A stretch of 64,000 bases of DNA from Rhodococcus sp. ARC_M5 (GCF_022810405.1 NZ_JALGQE010000005.1:124001-188000); one strand, 5' to 3'; numbered from the stretch's first letter, positions 24,594 through 33,373 are shown. Numbers and translations are program-made. The notes: generated from the sequence alone by a model not told the origin.

Positions 24594-25217
24594 GTGGCTC
24601 AGCTGAGGATGAACGGGCACCGCGTCTTGGTCGCCGACCTGACCGGCGACTCCCTGCGCGCAATGTCGGGCTCGATGGTGGCGTACGAGGGCGACGTCAC
24701 CTTCAAGAGCGCAGGCATGGGTGGCGGCGGAGGATTCCGCGCCGCACTCAAACAGAAGGTGACCGGCGAGTCGCTGTCGCTGATGGACGTGTCCGGCAAG
24801 GGCACCGTCTACTTCGCCGTCGACGCTCAGGACATCACCCTCGTCGATGTCCGGGGCGACAACCTCCACGTCGAATCGTCCCAATTGCTTGCTCTCACAG
24901 GGCAATTGAAGACGGACATCAAATTCTCCGGCTTGCGCGGCGCGAGTTCCGGCCAGGGACTGTTCACCACCGTCGTCAACGGAACCGGCACCGTGGCATT
25001 GCTGTCCAAGGGTGGGCCCATCATCGCCCTCGCCGTCGATCCGCAGTACCCACTCGTGGTCGATCCCGACGCCTTCGTCGCCCATCGCGGTCAGCTGAAT
25101 CAGAGCTTCGTCACCGACGTCACGTGGCGGTCCGCCATCGGCGGCGGCAGCGGCGAGGCGTTCTCTCTCCGCTTCGACGGCCAGGGCGTCGTCTACATCC
25201 AACCCGAGGAGCGCTGA
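24594..25217 (+). CDS. AIM24-family protein (1 of 3)
   Basis: A 207 aa member of the AIM24 family (formerly DUF124/TIGR00266), a beta-rich fold also found in yeast mitochondria. Gly-rich repeats such as GGGGGFRAALKQKVTGESL and GLFTTVVNGTGTVAL are typical. The start is read as GTG at 24594; another GTG lies seven codons upstream. It is the first of three adjacent AIM24 genes, ending one base before the next. Function is unknown in bacteria. The three differ enough to be old duplicates and probably form a hetero-oligomer or share a membrane-linked role. Confidence 0.8.
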   Translation: MAQLRMNGHRVLVADLTGDSLRAMSGSMVAYEGDVTFKSAGMGGGGGFRAALKQKVTGESLSLMDVSGKGTVYFAVDAQDITLVDVRGDNLHVESSQLLALTGQLKTDIKFSGLRGASSGQGLFTTVVNGTGTVALLSKGGPIIALAVDPQYPLVVDPDAFVAHRGQLNQSFVTDVTWRSAIGGGSGEAFSLRFDGQGVVYIQPEER

Positions 25218-25218
25218 C

Positions 25219-25896
25219 GTGCCGCTCGAACTCGTCAACAGCAAAGTCGTGAAATCCGTTCTGGCACCGAATCAGAACGTGCTCGCGCGTCGTGGAGCGA
25301 TGCTCTACTACACCGGCGACGTCCGGTTCGTTCCGCACTCGATGGGCGGCTCGGCCGGTGCCATGCCTGGCATGAGCGGCGTCGCCGGCATGGCCGGGCG
25401 AATGATGGCGGGCGAGCACGTGGCGATGATGGCCGCCGAGGGGCAGGGCGAGGTCTTCTACGGTCACGCCGGGTTGTACATCGAGGTGATCCACCTCGAC
25501 GGTTCCTCGATGCTCACCGTCGAAGCCGATCGACTCCTGGTGCACGACGGCTACCTGCAGAGCTCCATCGTGGCCCTGACCTCCCAGGGCGGCGTCCGCG
25601 GAGCGGTGCGCGGCGCGATGACCGGGCAGGGTCTGTTCACGACACAACTGACCGGCCAGGGCAGCGTCGCGGTTCTCTCGCACGGCGGCGCGACACCGTT
25701 GCAGGTCGGGCCCGATCACCCTCAGGTCGTGGTGGATCCGCAGGCGTACGTCTGCCACATCGGCAACATCAACGTCGAGATCTCCGCGAACGTCGGGTGG
25801 CGCGACGCCGTCGGCAAAGGTAGCGGCGAGGCGATCCAGTTGAAGATGACCGGCATGGGCACCGTGTGGGTGCAGGCGTCCGAGCAGAAGTTCTAG
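25219..25896 (+). CDS. AIM24-family protein (2 of 3)
   Basis: A 225 aa AIM24 protein starting with GTG one base after the previous stop. A Met/Gly-rich insertion (about residues 40-65, with GGSAGAMPGMSG) is longer than in copy 1. The shared core has YYTGDVRF, GQGEVFYG and GQGLFTTQLTGQGSVAV. No signal peptide or membrane segment. The Met-rich stretch could be flexible. Part of the three-gene AIM24 operon. Confidence 0.8.
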   Translation: MPLELVNSKVVKSVLAPNQNVLARRGAMLYYTGDVRFVPHSMGGSAGAMPGMSGVAGMAGRMMAGEHVAMMAAEGQGEVFYGHAGLYIEVIHLDGSSMLTVEADRLLVHDGYLQSSIVALTSQGGVRGAVRGAMTGQGLFTTQLTGQGSVAVLSHGGATPLQVGPDHPQVVVDPQAYVCHIGNINVEISANVGWRDAVGKGSGEAIQLKMTGMGTVWVQASEQKF

Positions 25897-25908
25897 GAGG
25901 GACACCCC

Positions 25909-26652
25909 ATGGGTCTGGACATTCACACCCCGCACACTCTGCCGATCAACGACAACGTCCCCGGCAACGACTACGCGTTCTGCGTCGAGCTCGCCGGCCA
26001 GCCGTGGTTCACGTCGAAGGGCGCGATGATCGCGTACTACGGCAACGTTCGCTTCGAACCGCTCGGGCAGACGTCCATGCCCGCCATCGTCGCCGCACGG
26101 TTCTCGTCTCCGCTGTACTCGAACGACTGGGTGCTCGCGCAGGGGCAGGGCAAGCTGATCCTCGGCGACCGTGGGTTCAACATCAACAGCTACGACCTCG
26201 ACGACGGCAACCTCACCATCCGGGCCGCGAATCTCCTTGCGTTCGAGCCGACTCTGGATCTCAAGCAGTCCATCGTTCCGGGATTCCTGACTCTGCTCGG
26301 CACCGGCAAGTTCCTGGCGTCGTCCAACGGCCCGGTCATGTTCGCCGAGCCGCCGCTGCGCATCGACCCGGAAGCCCTTGTCGGATGGGCAGATTGCCCG
26401 TCGCCGTCGCATCACTTCGACGCCGACTGGATGCAGAACTTCCTCGGTGCAGCCCGCGGATTCCTCGGTGCCAACAGCGGCGAGGAGCGTCAGTGCGACT
26501 TCACCGGTGCCGGCACAGTGCTGATCCAGTCGAGCGAGAAGGTCCTCGACGACACGCACTTGTTGCGCTACGTCGAATCGCAGACGGTCTCGCTCGGCCA
26601 GAACTCACTGCGAGCGCTGCACAACACCATCGGTGCCCGGCTACAGCAATAG
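25909..26652 (+). CDS. AIM24-family protein (3 of 3)
   Basis: A 247 aa AIM24 protein, the most divergent of the three. It keeps AYYGNVRF, LAQGQGKLILG and FTGAGTVLIQSSE, and adds a C-terminal extension including LRYVESQTVSLGQN. It starts with ATG after GGAGGGAC, 12 bases from copy 2. A run of Trp and His around residues 160-180 (GWADCPSPSHHFDADW) is a feature not seen in the other copies. Same operon, unknown function. Confidence 0.8.
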   Translation: MGLDIHTPHTLPINDNVPGNDYAFCVELAGQPWFTSKGAMIAYYGNVRFEPLGQTSMPAIVAARFSSPLYSNDWVLAQGQGKLILGDRGFNINSYDLDDGNLTIRAANLLAFEPTLDLKQSIVPGFLTLLGTGKFLASSNGPVMFAEPPLRIDPEALVGWADCPSPSHHFDADWMQNFLGAARGFLGANSGEERQCDFTGAGTVLIQSSEKVLDDTHLLRYVESQTVSLGQNSLRALHNTIGARLQQ

Positions 26653-26710
26653 CTTCTCGCCCGTTCGGAGAAAACGCGCATACTGGAGGAACACCTGAGG
26701 AGGTACAGCC

Positions 26711-27037
26711 ATGGCCAACCAAGGACCCTTCGGATTCGGATCCGACGACTTCGACAAGTTCGCCCGTGAGGCGACCGAAGGACTGCGCGAGGTGGTCGGC
26801 TCACTGTTCGCCTCCGGCGCCGGGGCACCCAAAGCGCCGCCGGAGCCCGAAACCACAGGTCAGAAGGGCGACGGAGTCTGGGCGATCTACAGCGTCGACG
26901 ACTCGGGATCACCGCAGATCGATCAGCTCTACGCCACCGAACTCGATGCCCTCCGGGCACACAAGGACAACACCGACCCGCGTCGACGGGTTCGTTTCCT
27001 GCCCTACGGCGTGAGCGTCAGCGTTCTGGAGGACTGA
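26711..27037 (+). CDS. Hypothetical protein, 108 aa
   Basis: A small, soluble, acidic protein I do not recognise by family. The N-terminal half is Phe/Gly-rich then helical (DFDKFAREATEGLREVVGSLF); a Pro-rich linker leads to a conserved-looking C-terminal half with VWAIYSVDD and RRRVRFLPYGVSV. A strong GGAGG stands nine bases before the ATG. It follows the AIM24 trio after 58 bases and may belong to the same transcript. Confidence 0.7.
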   Translation: MANQGPFGFGSDDFDKFAREATEGLREVVGSLFASGAGAPKAPPEPETTGQKGDGVWAIYSVDDSGSPQIDQLYATELDALRAHKDNTDPRRRVRFLPYGVSVSVLED

Positions 27038-27106
27038 ATCGGGTGCACTGGACCGCGCTAGGCGCGGCTGGCTGCACCGGATTCTGCGACGATGGAGTCG
27101 ATTCTC

Positions 27107-27565
27107 ATGACCTCAACCACAGAGCCCATCTCGATCCCGCTGGGACAGCCAGTGTTCGTTCAGGCACTTCGCTACACGGCGTTGTTCGATCAGAAGCCGT
27201 TCGCCGAGGCCCTCCTGATCTACACCGACAACGGCGCGTACAAGATCATGTCGCCGGGCGAGGATCATTACGGCAGCTACGTCTCGTACACCGACGTCGC
27301 GGCGAACCCGCAGCACGTGATCTTCCTGTCGTGGCCATCGGAGGACTGGGGCCGCAACGTCGCTTCTCACACGTTGACGTTCAATCCCGATTCCGCGGCA
27401 TTCACTCAGGTGCTCGTCTTGCCCGGCAACCCGGTGCCTCGCTCCCAGTACGGATACGCGCTGCCCACTCCCGATCCGCAGAGCGTCGACATGACGGCAT
27501 CCTGGGACCGGGTTCGCGAGACCTACGCCGAGACCTTCGAGGAGCTACGCGCACTCGCAACGTGA
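27107..27565 (+). CDS. Hypothetical protein, 152 aa
   Basis: Family not recognised. A soluble protein with Trp/Tyr-rich beta-like segments (VFVQALRYTALFD, LLIYTDNGAYKI, VIFLSWPSEDW) and a helical C-terminus (WDRVRETYAETFEELRA). The second ATG (27107) with GGAG nine bases upstream is preferred over the first at 27092. Its stop is one base from the convergent glycosyltransferase stop. No function proposed. Confidence 0.65.
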   Translation: MTSTTEPISIPLGQPVFVQALRYTALFDQKPFAEALLIYTDNGAYKIMSPGEDHYGSYVSYTDVAANPQHVIFLSWPSEDWGRNVASHTLTFNPDSAAFTQVLVLPGNPVPRSQYGYALPTPDPQSVDMTASWDRVRETYAETFEELRALAT

Positions 27566-27566
27566 C

Positions 27567-28715
27567 CTACCGGCGAAACGCTTCCACCGCATCAGCCGCT
27601 TGGTCGACGCCACCGTGTGCCCGCACCTCGGCACTCACCTCCGTTGCGCGCGATGCCGACCCCCGAGCCTTGGCAACCGCGTCGGCCAGGCTCGCGGCCG
27701 TGACCTTCTCGAATTCCAGGTGCACGCCCACCCCGAGTTCGGCGAGCATTGCCGCGTTGCCGAATTGATCCACTGCCTGGGGGATGGCAACGGTCGGGAC
27801 ACCGAACCACAGCGCCTCGGTGCAGCCACCCATTCCGGCGTGGGTGATGAAGACCGTGGCCGAATCGAGCACGGCGAGCTGCGGAACATGTTCGTGTACT
27901 TCGATATTCGCAGGCAGCGCGCCGAGCGCGGCGGGGTCGACGCGTCGGCCGATGGAGATCACCACGTGCCAGTCCGTGTTCCCGAACGCCTCGATGCACA
28001 GTCGGTAGAACTCGGGTCGCTCGTTGTATCCGGTGCCGAACGAGATGTACAGGAGCGGCCCGTCGGGTGCGGTCCAGCTGCGATCGTTCAGGCGTACCGG
28101 GTCGAGGCACGGTCCGACGAACTGCACCGTCTCTGCCACCCGATCCGCGTTGGGCTGCATCACTTTCGGGATCAGCGACAAGCAGTGCGCCGGATACGTG
28201 ATCCACTCCCAGGGATCGGCGTCGATGTCGTTCTCTCGCAACCAGTGTGCATAGGTGTCGCGATACACGACACCGGTCGGCGACTCTCGAATGGAGGTCA
28301 TCCCATCCCCGAGATCCTCTGCATATCCGTCCCACGCCACGTACGTCGGCGAGAGTTGCACGGCAGGTACCCCGTAGCGCACACCGAGGACGGGTGCAGT
28401 CATGCCGCCGATGTCGTACAGGAACAGATCCGGCTGATCGTCGTCGTAGAACGCAGTGAGTATCGGGAAGGACTCGATCGCCTCGTCGAGGAACACCTGC
28501 ATCGCCGCCGCCGGATCGTCCGGCCACGACGACTCTCCGTCGGGAAGTATCGAGGTGAACGAGACCACCTCGACACCTGCGGGTTCGACCAGGTGTCGCA
28601 GCGACTCACCGACGGCGTAGGTGACGCGATGCCCGCGCCGGACCAACTCGGCAATCACGGCCAGCGATGGGTAGATATGGCTGGGAGCGGTCGTGCCGAT
28701 CATGGCGATGTGCAT
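27567..28715 (-). CDS. GT1 glycosyltransferase, macrolide (MGT) type
   Basis: A 382 aa GT-B glycosyltransferase like YjiC and macrolide-inactivating enzymes. The N-terminal acceptor domain begins MHIAMIGTTAPSHIYPSL with the catalytic-His region at SH. The C-terminal donor domain carries the GT1 signature THAGMGGCTEALWFG then VPTVAIPQAVDQFGN, which bind UDP-sugar. Start chosen at the ATG preceded by GGAGG. It lies behind an ArsR regulator in the same operon and opposite an MFS transporter, a grouping that suggests inactivation and export of a small lipophilic compound. Acceptor unknown. Confidence 0.85.
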   Translation of the reverse strand: MHIAMIGTTAPSHIYPSLAVIAELVRRGHRVTYAVGESLRHLVEPAGVEVVSFTSILPDGESSWPDDPAAAMQVFLDEAIESFPILTAFYDDDQPDLFLYDIGGMTAPVLGVRYGVPAVQLSPTYVAWDGYAEDLGDGMTSIRESPTGVVYRDTYAHWLRENDIDADPWEWITYPAHCLSLIPKVMQPNADRVAETVQFVGPCLDPVRLNDRSWTAPDGPLLYISFGTGYNERPEFYRLCIEAFGNTDWHVVISIGRRVDPAALGALPANIEVHEHVPQLAVLDSATVFITHAGMGGCTEALWFGVPTVAIPQAVDQFGNAAMLAELGVGVHLEFEKVTAASLADAVAKARGSASRATEVSAEVRAHGGVDQAADAVEAFRR

Positions 28716-28749
28716 GACCTCCACCGTAGAGCGGACACGGCGCTGCGAG

Positions 28750-29064
28750 CTAGTGGATTTCGTTCGCGATCAGATCCAGCAGGCCCGGGAATCGTTCGTT
28801 CAGCTCCTGGCGGCGCAGCGTCACTTTGCGACTGTTGCCACGGTCGACCTGGAATACCAGCCCCGCCTCGCGTAGCACTCGAAAGTGATGCGTAACAGTC
28901 GATTTGGTAACGCCCAGCTCGAACGACATGCAGGTTCGCTCGGCTCCGTCCTCGTCGCCGACGAGTTCGGTGACCACCTTGCGACGCAGTGGATCCGCCA
29001 GCGCAGACATCACCGCGCCGAGGTGCATTTCCTCGGGCTCCGGATGCCCGTTCTCGTCTGCCAT
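28750..29064 (-). CDS. ArsR-family winged-helix regulator
   Basis: A 104 aa ArsR-type regulator with the recognition segment CMSFELGVTKSTVTHHFRVLREAGLV split across residues 47-72. The paired metal-binding Cys motif of ArsR/SmtB (ELCVCDL) is not present, and one Cys in the recognition region is the only cysteine. It may therefore sense an organic ligand rather than metal. The ATG at 29064 has GGAGGG six bases upstream. It precedes the glycosyltransferase and is divergent from the MFS gene; two palindromes in the gap are probable operators. Confidence 0.85.
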   Translation of the reverse strand: MADENGHPEPEEMHLGAVMSALADPLRRKVVTELVGDEDGAERTCMSFELGVTKSTVTHHFRVLREAGLVFQVDRGNSRKVTLRRQELNERFPGLLDLIANEIH

Positions 29065-29083
29065 GAACACCCTCCAACAGCGA

Positions 29084-29136
29084 GGTACGACTTGCGCCGT
29101 ACCTTCAATCCTGATCTAGTACGAAAATCATCGTAC
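29084..29136. promoter_or_regulatory. Twin palindromic operators between ArsR and MFS genes
   Basis: Site 1 is GGTACG-N8-CGTACC (29084-29103) and site 2 is GTACGA-N6-TCGTAC (29119-29136). Both share the GTACG/CGTAC half-site. They fill most of the 90-base gap between the divergent ArsR/glycosyltransferase operon and the MFS gene, as expected for an autoregulated divergent promoter. Confidence 0.65.
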
Positions 29137-29154
29137 CTAAGCCCAGGGGGATTC

Positions 29155-30510
29155 ATGAGAGCAGTTCTGCCGGTCGTACTCGCAGCACAGTTCGTCGTTC
29201 CGATGTCCATCTCGGGCACCGCCATCGCGCTGCCGGTGATCGCCGCAGATCTCGGCTCCGATCCGACGCCACTGCAGTGGGTCGTCAACGGCTTCAACGT
29301 CGCGTTCGCACTGTTCACCGTCGTCTGGGGCGCGGTCTCGGATCGCATCGGGCATCGCACGTCGTTTCGTATCGGCGTCGTACTCACGGCCGTCGCCAGC
29401 CTGGTCAGCGCCTGGGCGTCCTCACTGCTCCTGCTCGACGCCGCGCGGGTGGTCGCCGGCATCGGTGCCGCGGCGGTCCTGGTGGGCTCGACGTCCATTC
29501 TCTCGTTGCGTTTCCAGGGGACCGAACGAGCGACGGCGTTCGCCCTGTTCGGCACCGTGAACGGACTGGGATTGGCACTCGGGCCGACCATTTCCGGGCT
29601 GCTGATCGCCGTGCTCGATTGGCGCGGAGTGTTCGCCGCTCAGGCGCTCGTTCTGCTCGTCGCGGCCGTCGGAACACTGGCCCTTCCTGCTCTGCGAAGC
29701 GCATCCACACCATCGAAACTCCTGGATTTCGGCCTGCTGCGCAACCGCCGCTTCCTCGCCCTGTGCCTGGTCCCGGTCGCCGGAGCCATCGGCTTCGTCA
29801 CCTTGCTCACCTATCTGCCCGCTGCGCTCAGCGCCGTTGCGTCCCTCACTCCCGGCCGGGCCGGACTGTTCATGCTGGCAATGACGATGCCGGTGCTGAT
29901 CGCTCCGTTGGCGGTCGCCAGGTCGCTCACCGCCTTCGAGGCCGTCACCCCGGACCGGGTGATCCTGACGAGCCTCGGATTCCTGGTTCTCGGCAATCTC
30001 GGCATGCTGGCCCTGCAACCCGGCGTCCCGCTTGCCGCCGTCGTGGTCCCGATGATCCTGTTGGGGCTGGGCTTCGGACTTCCGGTCGGCCTGGTCGACG
30101 GCGAAGCACTCGCCGCAGTGCCACCGCACAGCAGCGGCACCGCAGCAGGAGTACTCAATCTCTTCCGCATCGGTAGCGAGGCCGTGGTGGTCGCCGGCTA
30201 CGCCTGGCTGCTGACGATCCTCGTCCGCGGACGCGTACCCGACCGAGCCGACGCGGATGCCGCCGCTGCCGGACAACCCGGATTCGCCGACGCCTATGCC
30301 CCTGCGTTCAGCGAGGTGATCGCCCTCGTCGTGGTGGCTGTGGCCGTCACCTCGGCGGCGATCATTGCGCTTTCCCGTAGCGGGAGATCCGACGTATCGT
30401 CGGCGAATGCCCTTTCTGCAACCGGTGACCCTCGTCGACGATCTCGTGACCCTCGAACCGCTGAGCCACGATCACCTCGAAGGTCTGTGCGACGCGGCCC
30501 GCGACGGTGA
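29155..30510 (+). CDS. MFS transporter with overlapping, odd C-terminus
   Basis: A 451 aa MFS protein with 12 or more hydrophobic helices, motif A-like GAVSDRIGHRTSF and the drug-export motif LALGPTISGLL. The ATG has AGGGGGA five bases upstream. The hydrophobic part ends near residue 405; the last 40 or so residues are Arg/Ser/Pro-rich and lie entirely over the start of the GNAT gene in another frame. Normal homologues probably end near residue 410, and a TAG lies in a neighbouring frame at that point, so a small indel may have extended the frame. Context suggests efflux of the glycosyltransferase or ArsR ligand. Confidence 0.8.
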   Translation: MRAVLPVVLAAQFVVPMSISGTAIALPVIAADLGSDPTPLQWVVNGFNVAFALFTVVWGAVSDRIGHRTSFRIGVVLTAVASLVSAWASSLLLLDAARVVAGIGAAAVLVGSTSILSLRFQGTERATAFALFGTVNGLGLALGPTISGLLIAVLDWRGVFAAQALVLLVAAVGTLALPALRSASTPSKLLDFGLLRNRRFLALCLVPVAGAIGFVTLLTYLPAALSAVASLTPGRAGLFMLAMTMPVLIAPLAVARSLTAFEAVTPDRVILTSLGFLVLGNLGMLALQPGVPLAAVVVPMILLGLGFGLPVGLVDGEALAAVPPHSSGTAAGVLNLFRIGSEAVVVAGYAWLLTILVRGRVPDRADADAAAAGQPGFADAYAPAFSEVIALVVVAVAVTSAAIIALSRSGRSDVSSANALSATGDPRRRSRDPRTAEPRSPRRSVRRGPRR

Positions 30511-30994
30511 GTTGTGGAAGCTCTGGTACACCAGCGTGCCGAAGCCCGAGGAGATGGCGGCCGAGATCGACCGGCGACTCGGATTGCTCGACGCAGGCAC
30601 CATGCTTCCGTTCACACTGCGCCGCAACGACACCGGGCAGATCATCGGGGCGACAACCTTCTGCAATGCAGACGCGAACAACCGTCGCGTCGAGATCGGA
30701 TACACCTGGAATGCCCGCTCCGCGCACGGAACCGGCACCAATCCCGCGAGCAAACTGCTGCTGCTGACGCACGCGTTCGAGGAATTGGGATGCATCGCCG
30801 TCGAATTTCGTACCCACTGGATGAACCTGCAGTCACGGACGGCGATCGCGAAACTGGGTGCCAAGCAGGACGGAATTCTGCGCAATCATCAACGCATGTC
30901 CGACGGTTCACTGCGCGATACCGTCGTGTTCTCGATCATAGAATCCGAATGGCCCACCGTCCGCAACGAACTCCGTAGGCGAACCGCACGGTAG
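30407..30994 (+). CDS. GNAT-family N-acetyltransferase
   Basis: A 195 aa RimJ/RimL-like acetyltransferase. Seen are LVTLEPLSHDHLEGL at the start, the beta-strand AEIDRRLG/TGQIIGATTF core, an acetyl-CoA-binding segment around RSAHGTGTNPASKLLL, and NLQSRTAIAKLGAKQDG near the end, which is typical of RimJ-like proteins. The ATG at 30407 is chosen. The first 104 bases overlap the MFS gene, an unusual amount for this window. It could acetylate a protein N-terminus or a small amine. Confidence 0.85.
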   Translation: MPFLQPVTLVDDLVTLEPLSHDHLEGLCDAARDGELWKLWYTSVPKPEEMAAEIDRRLGLLDAGTMLPFTLRRNDTGQIIGATTFCNADANNRRVEIGYTWNARSAHGTGTNPASKLLLLTHAFEELGCIAVEFRTHWMNLQSRTAIAKLGAKQDGILRNHQRMSDGSLRDTVVFSIIESEWPTVRNELRRRTAR

Positions 30995-31003
30995 GTTGAC
31001 CCC

Positions 31004-33373
31004 ATGCGCGTGGATGGGCGGGACGTTCCCGTAGCGGGAAACCTGCTTCAGCCGTTGGTGCGAAGAACCAGCGACATCATTCGGGTCGTATCGGCCGCGG
31101 TACTGCTCGGCGTGGTGATCGCGGGTTCCTTGATCACCCGAAATCAGTGGGATGCGCTGGAAGAATCGGTATCGAACATCGTGGGCGTGCTCAGCCCCGA
31201 CCAATCCAATGCCGTCTACATCGTCTACGGCGTCGCCATTCTCGCGCTCCCGTTCGGCGTATTGATCGGGCTGATCGCCGGCCTCAAATGGAAACTGCTC
31301 GCCGGGTATGCGGCCGCCGCCCTGCTGGCCGCACTGGCACTGTCGATCACCGGAACCGGGATCTCCACGCCCACCTGGGACCTCGACGTCCCCGAGCGAC
31401 TCGATACGTTCCTCGCGCAATTCCTCGACGACTCCCGCTGGATCGCCATGTTGGCTGCGGCCCTGACGGTCTCCGGACCGGGCCTGCCCGCGCGATGGCG
31501 TCGGGCATGGTGGACGCTGTTGCTCGCGTTCGTGCCGATCCATCTGGTCGTCTCCACTGTCGTCCCGGCACGCTCGATGCTCGGTCTGGCCGTCGGCTGG
31601 CTGGTCGGAGCCGTCATCGTGCTGCTGGTCGGTACGCCGGCACTCGAGGTTCCACTCGACGCGGCGGTTCGTCTGTTCCACAGCCGCGGCGTCACCGTTC
31701 GCAGCTTCACCGTCGTCCGTCCTGCCGGTCCCGGTCCACTGGTTCTGAACGCGCACACGCCCGACGCGGATGTGGTGGTCGAGCTGTACGGGCAGAATCA
31801 GCGCAGCGGTGGTGCCCTGCGCCAGTTCTGGCGGTGGATCACGCTGCGTGGCAGCGAGACTGCGCCACTGCATGCGTCCATGCGGCGAGCCGTCGAGCAT
31901 CGCGCGTTGATGGGTCTGGCCATCAAGGGCCTCGGAGCTGCGGGCAGTCACCCATTGGCCGTGTCGGCACTCGATCGAGGATGGACCCTGTACGCGCACA
32001 GCCAGCCAGTCGGAGATCCGATCGAGGCAGAGCACGACGATGCCACCCTCAACGCTCTGTGGTCGGCTCTGAACACGTTGCACGAGAACCAGATCTCCCA
32101 CGGCGATCTGCACCGAGGCGAACTCCGGATCCACGACGGCAAAGCCCTGTTCTGCGGCTTCGGTCACGCCGAATTGGGTGCGTCGGATTCACAGATGCAA
32201 TCGGACGTGGCGCAGCTGTTGCTCACCACCGCAGATCTTTTCGGCCCGCAGCGTGCCGTCGCCACTGCTCTGGATGTACTCGGCTTCGACACCGTGGTCG
32301 CGGCCTCGGGCCGTCTCACCAAATCCGCCATCCCGCCTCGCGTTCGGCAATCGGTGTCCGACGACGCGCAGACGATGAAGGCGATCCGGCTCGAAGTTCT
32401 CGAGCAGACCGGTGCCGCCAAGATCGAGGCCGAACAGGTAACCCGGTTCAGCCGCAACCAGATCATCTCGCTCGTGCTGTTGATCGGGTTGGTCTACGTC
32501 GCTTATCCGTTCATCAGCGCGGTCCCCGCATTCGTCGTCGAGCTCGGTTCGGTGAACTGGTGGTGGGCACTGCTGGGCTTGGCCGTGTCCGCCCTGACCT
32601 ACATCGGCGCCGGAGCTGCGTTGTGGGCGTGCGCGTTCGGCAAGGTCAGCTTCTGGAATCTGACGGTGATGCAGGTCGCGAACACGTTCGCGGCCACCAC
32701 GACTCCCGCTGGTGTCGGCGGGCTTGCTCTGAGCGTGCGATTCCTGCAGAAGGGTGGCCTCGGCACGGTCCGCGCGACGGCCGCTGTGGCGCTTCAACAA
32801 TCCGTCCAGGTGATCACGCACGTGAGCCTGTTGATCTTCTTCAGCGTCGTCGCCGGTACCTCGTCCGGTCTGTCCAACATGGTCCCCGGAAACACCGTGC
32901 TGTATCTGATCGCCGGTGCCGCATTCGGCGTCGTCGGGACGTTCATGTTCGTACCCAAGCTACGACGCTGGCTCCGGGTCGCCATCCGGCCACAGATCAA
33001 GGAAGTCCTCACCGAACTGGGCGAGCTCGCCCGCGACCCCAAACGCTTCTCGATCATCATCCTCGGCTGCGCAGCAACGACCCTGGGTGCGGCGCTCGCG
33101 TTGTGGGCGAGCATCGAGGCCTTCGGCGGCGGCACCACGTTCGTGACGGTGACGGTGGTGACCATGATCGGCGGAACCCTCGCCTCCGCCGCACCGACTC
33201 CTGGCGGTGTGGGGGCCGTGGAGGCCGCGCTCATCGGGGGTCTGGCCGCGTTCGGTCTACCCGCCTCCATCGCCGTGCCGTCGGTGTTGCTCTACCGCGT
33301 TCTGACCTGCTGGTTGCCGGTGTTTCTCGGGTGGCCCACCTTGCGGTGGCTCACCAAGCGAGACATGGTCTGA
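31004..33373 (+). CDS. Degenerate kinase domain fused to a flippase-like membrane domain
   Basis: A 789 aa membrane protein. Residues 20-215 hold about seven hydrophobic helices. Residues 230-430 look like an APH/ABC1-type kinase lobe: HGDLHRGEL at 366-374 replaces the usual HGDLHxxN, and FCGFGH at 383-388 stands where the metal-binding DFG should be. Residues 480-780 match the lysylphosphatidylglycerol synthase/flippase domain (UPF0104/TIGR00374), with TTTPAGVGGL and AAPTPGGVG. The kinase lobe lacks the metal-binding Asn and Asp, so it is likely regulatory. Similar proteins occur widely in actinobacteria; their substrate is unproven. Confidence 0.8.
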   Translation: MRVDGRDVPVAGNLLQPLVRRTSDIIRVVSAAVLLGVVIAGSLITRNQWDALEESVSNIVGVLSPDQSNAVYIVYGVAILALPFGVLIGLIAGLKWKLLAGYAAAALLAALALSITGTGISTPTWDLDVPERLDTFLAQFLDDSRWIAMLAAALTVSGPGLPARWRRAWWTLLLAFVPIHLVVSTVVPARSMLGLAVGWLVGAVIVLLVGTPALEVPLDAAVRLFHSRGVTVRSFTVVRPAGPGPLVLNAHTPDADVVVELYGQNQRSGGALRQFWRWITLRGSETAPLHASMRRAVEHRALMGLAIKGLGAAGSHPLAVSALDRGWTLYAHSQPVGDPIEAEHDDATLNALWSALNTLHENQISHGDLHRGELRIHDGKALFCGFGHAELGASDSQMQSDVAQLLLTTADLFGPQRAVATALDVLGFDTVVAASGRLTKSAIPPRVRQSVSDDAQTMKAIRLEVLEQTGAAKIEAEQVTRFSRNQIISLVLLIGLVYVAYPFISAVPAFVVELGSVNWWWALLGLAVSALTYIGAGAALWACAFGKVSFWNLTVMQVANTFAATTTPAGVGGLALSVRFLQKGGLGTVRATAAVALQQSVQVITHVSLLIFFSVVAGTSSGLSNMVPGNTVLYLIAGAAFGVVGTFMFVPKLRRWLRVAIRPQIKEVLTELGELARDPKRFSIIILGCAATTLGAALALWASIEAFGGGTTFVTVTVVTMIGGTLASAAPTPGGVGAVEAALIGGLAAFGLPASIAVPSVLLYRVLTCWLPVFLGWPTLRWLTKRDMV

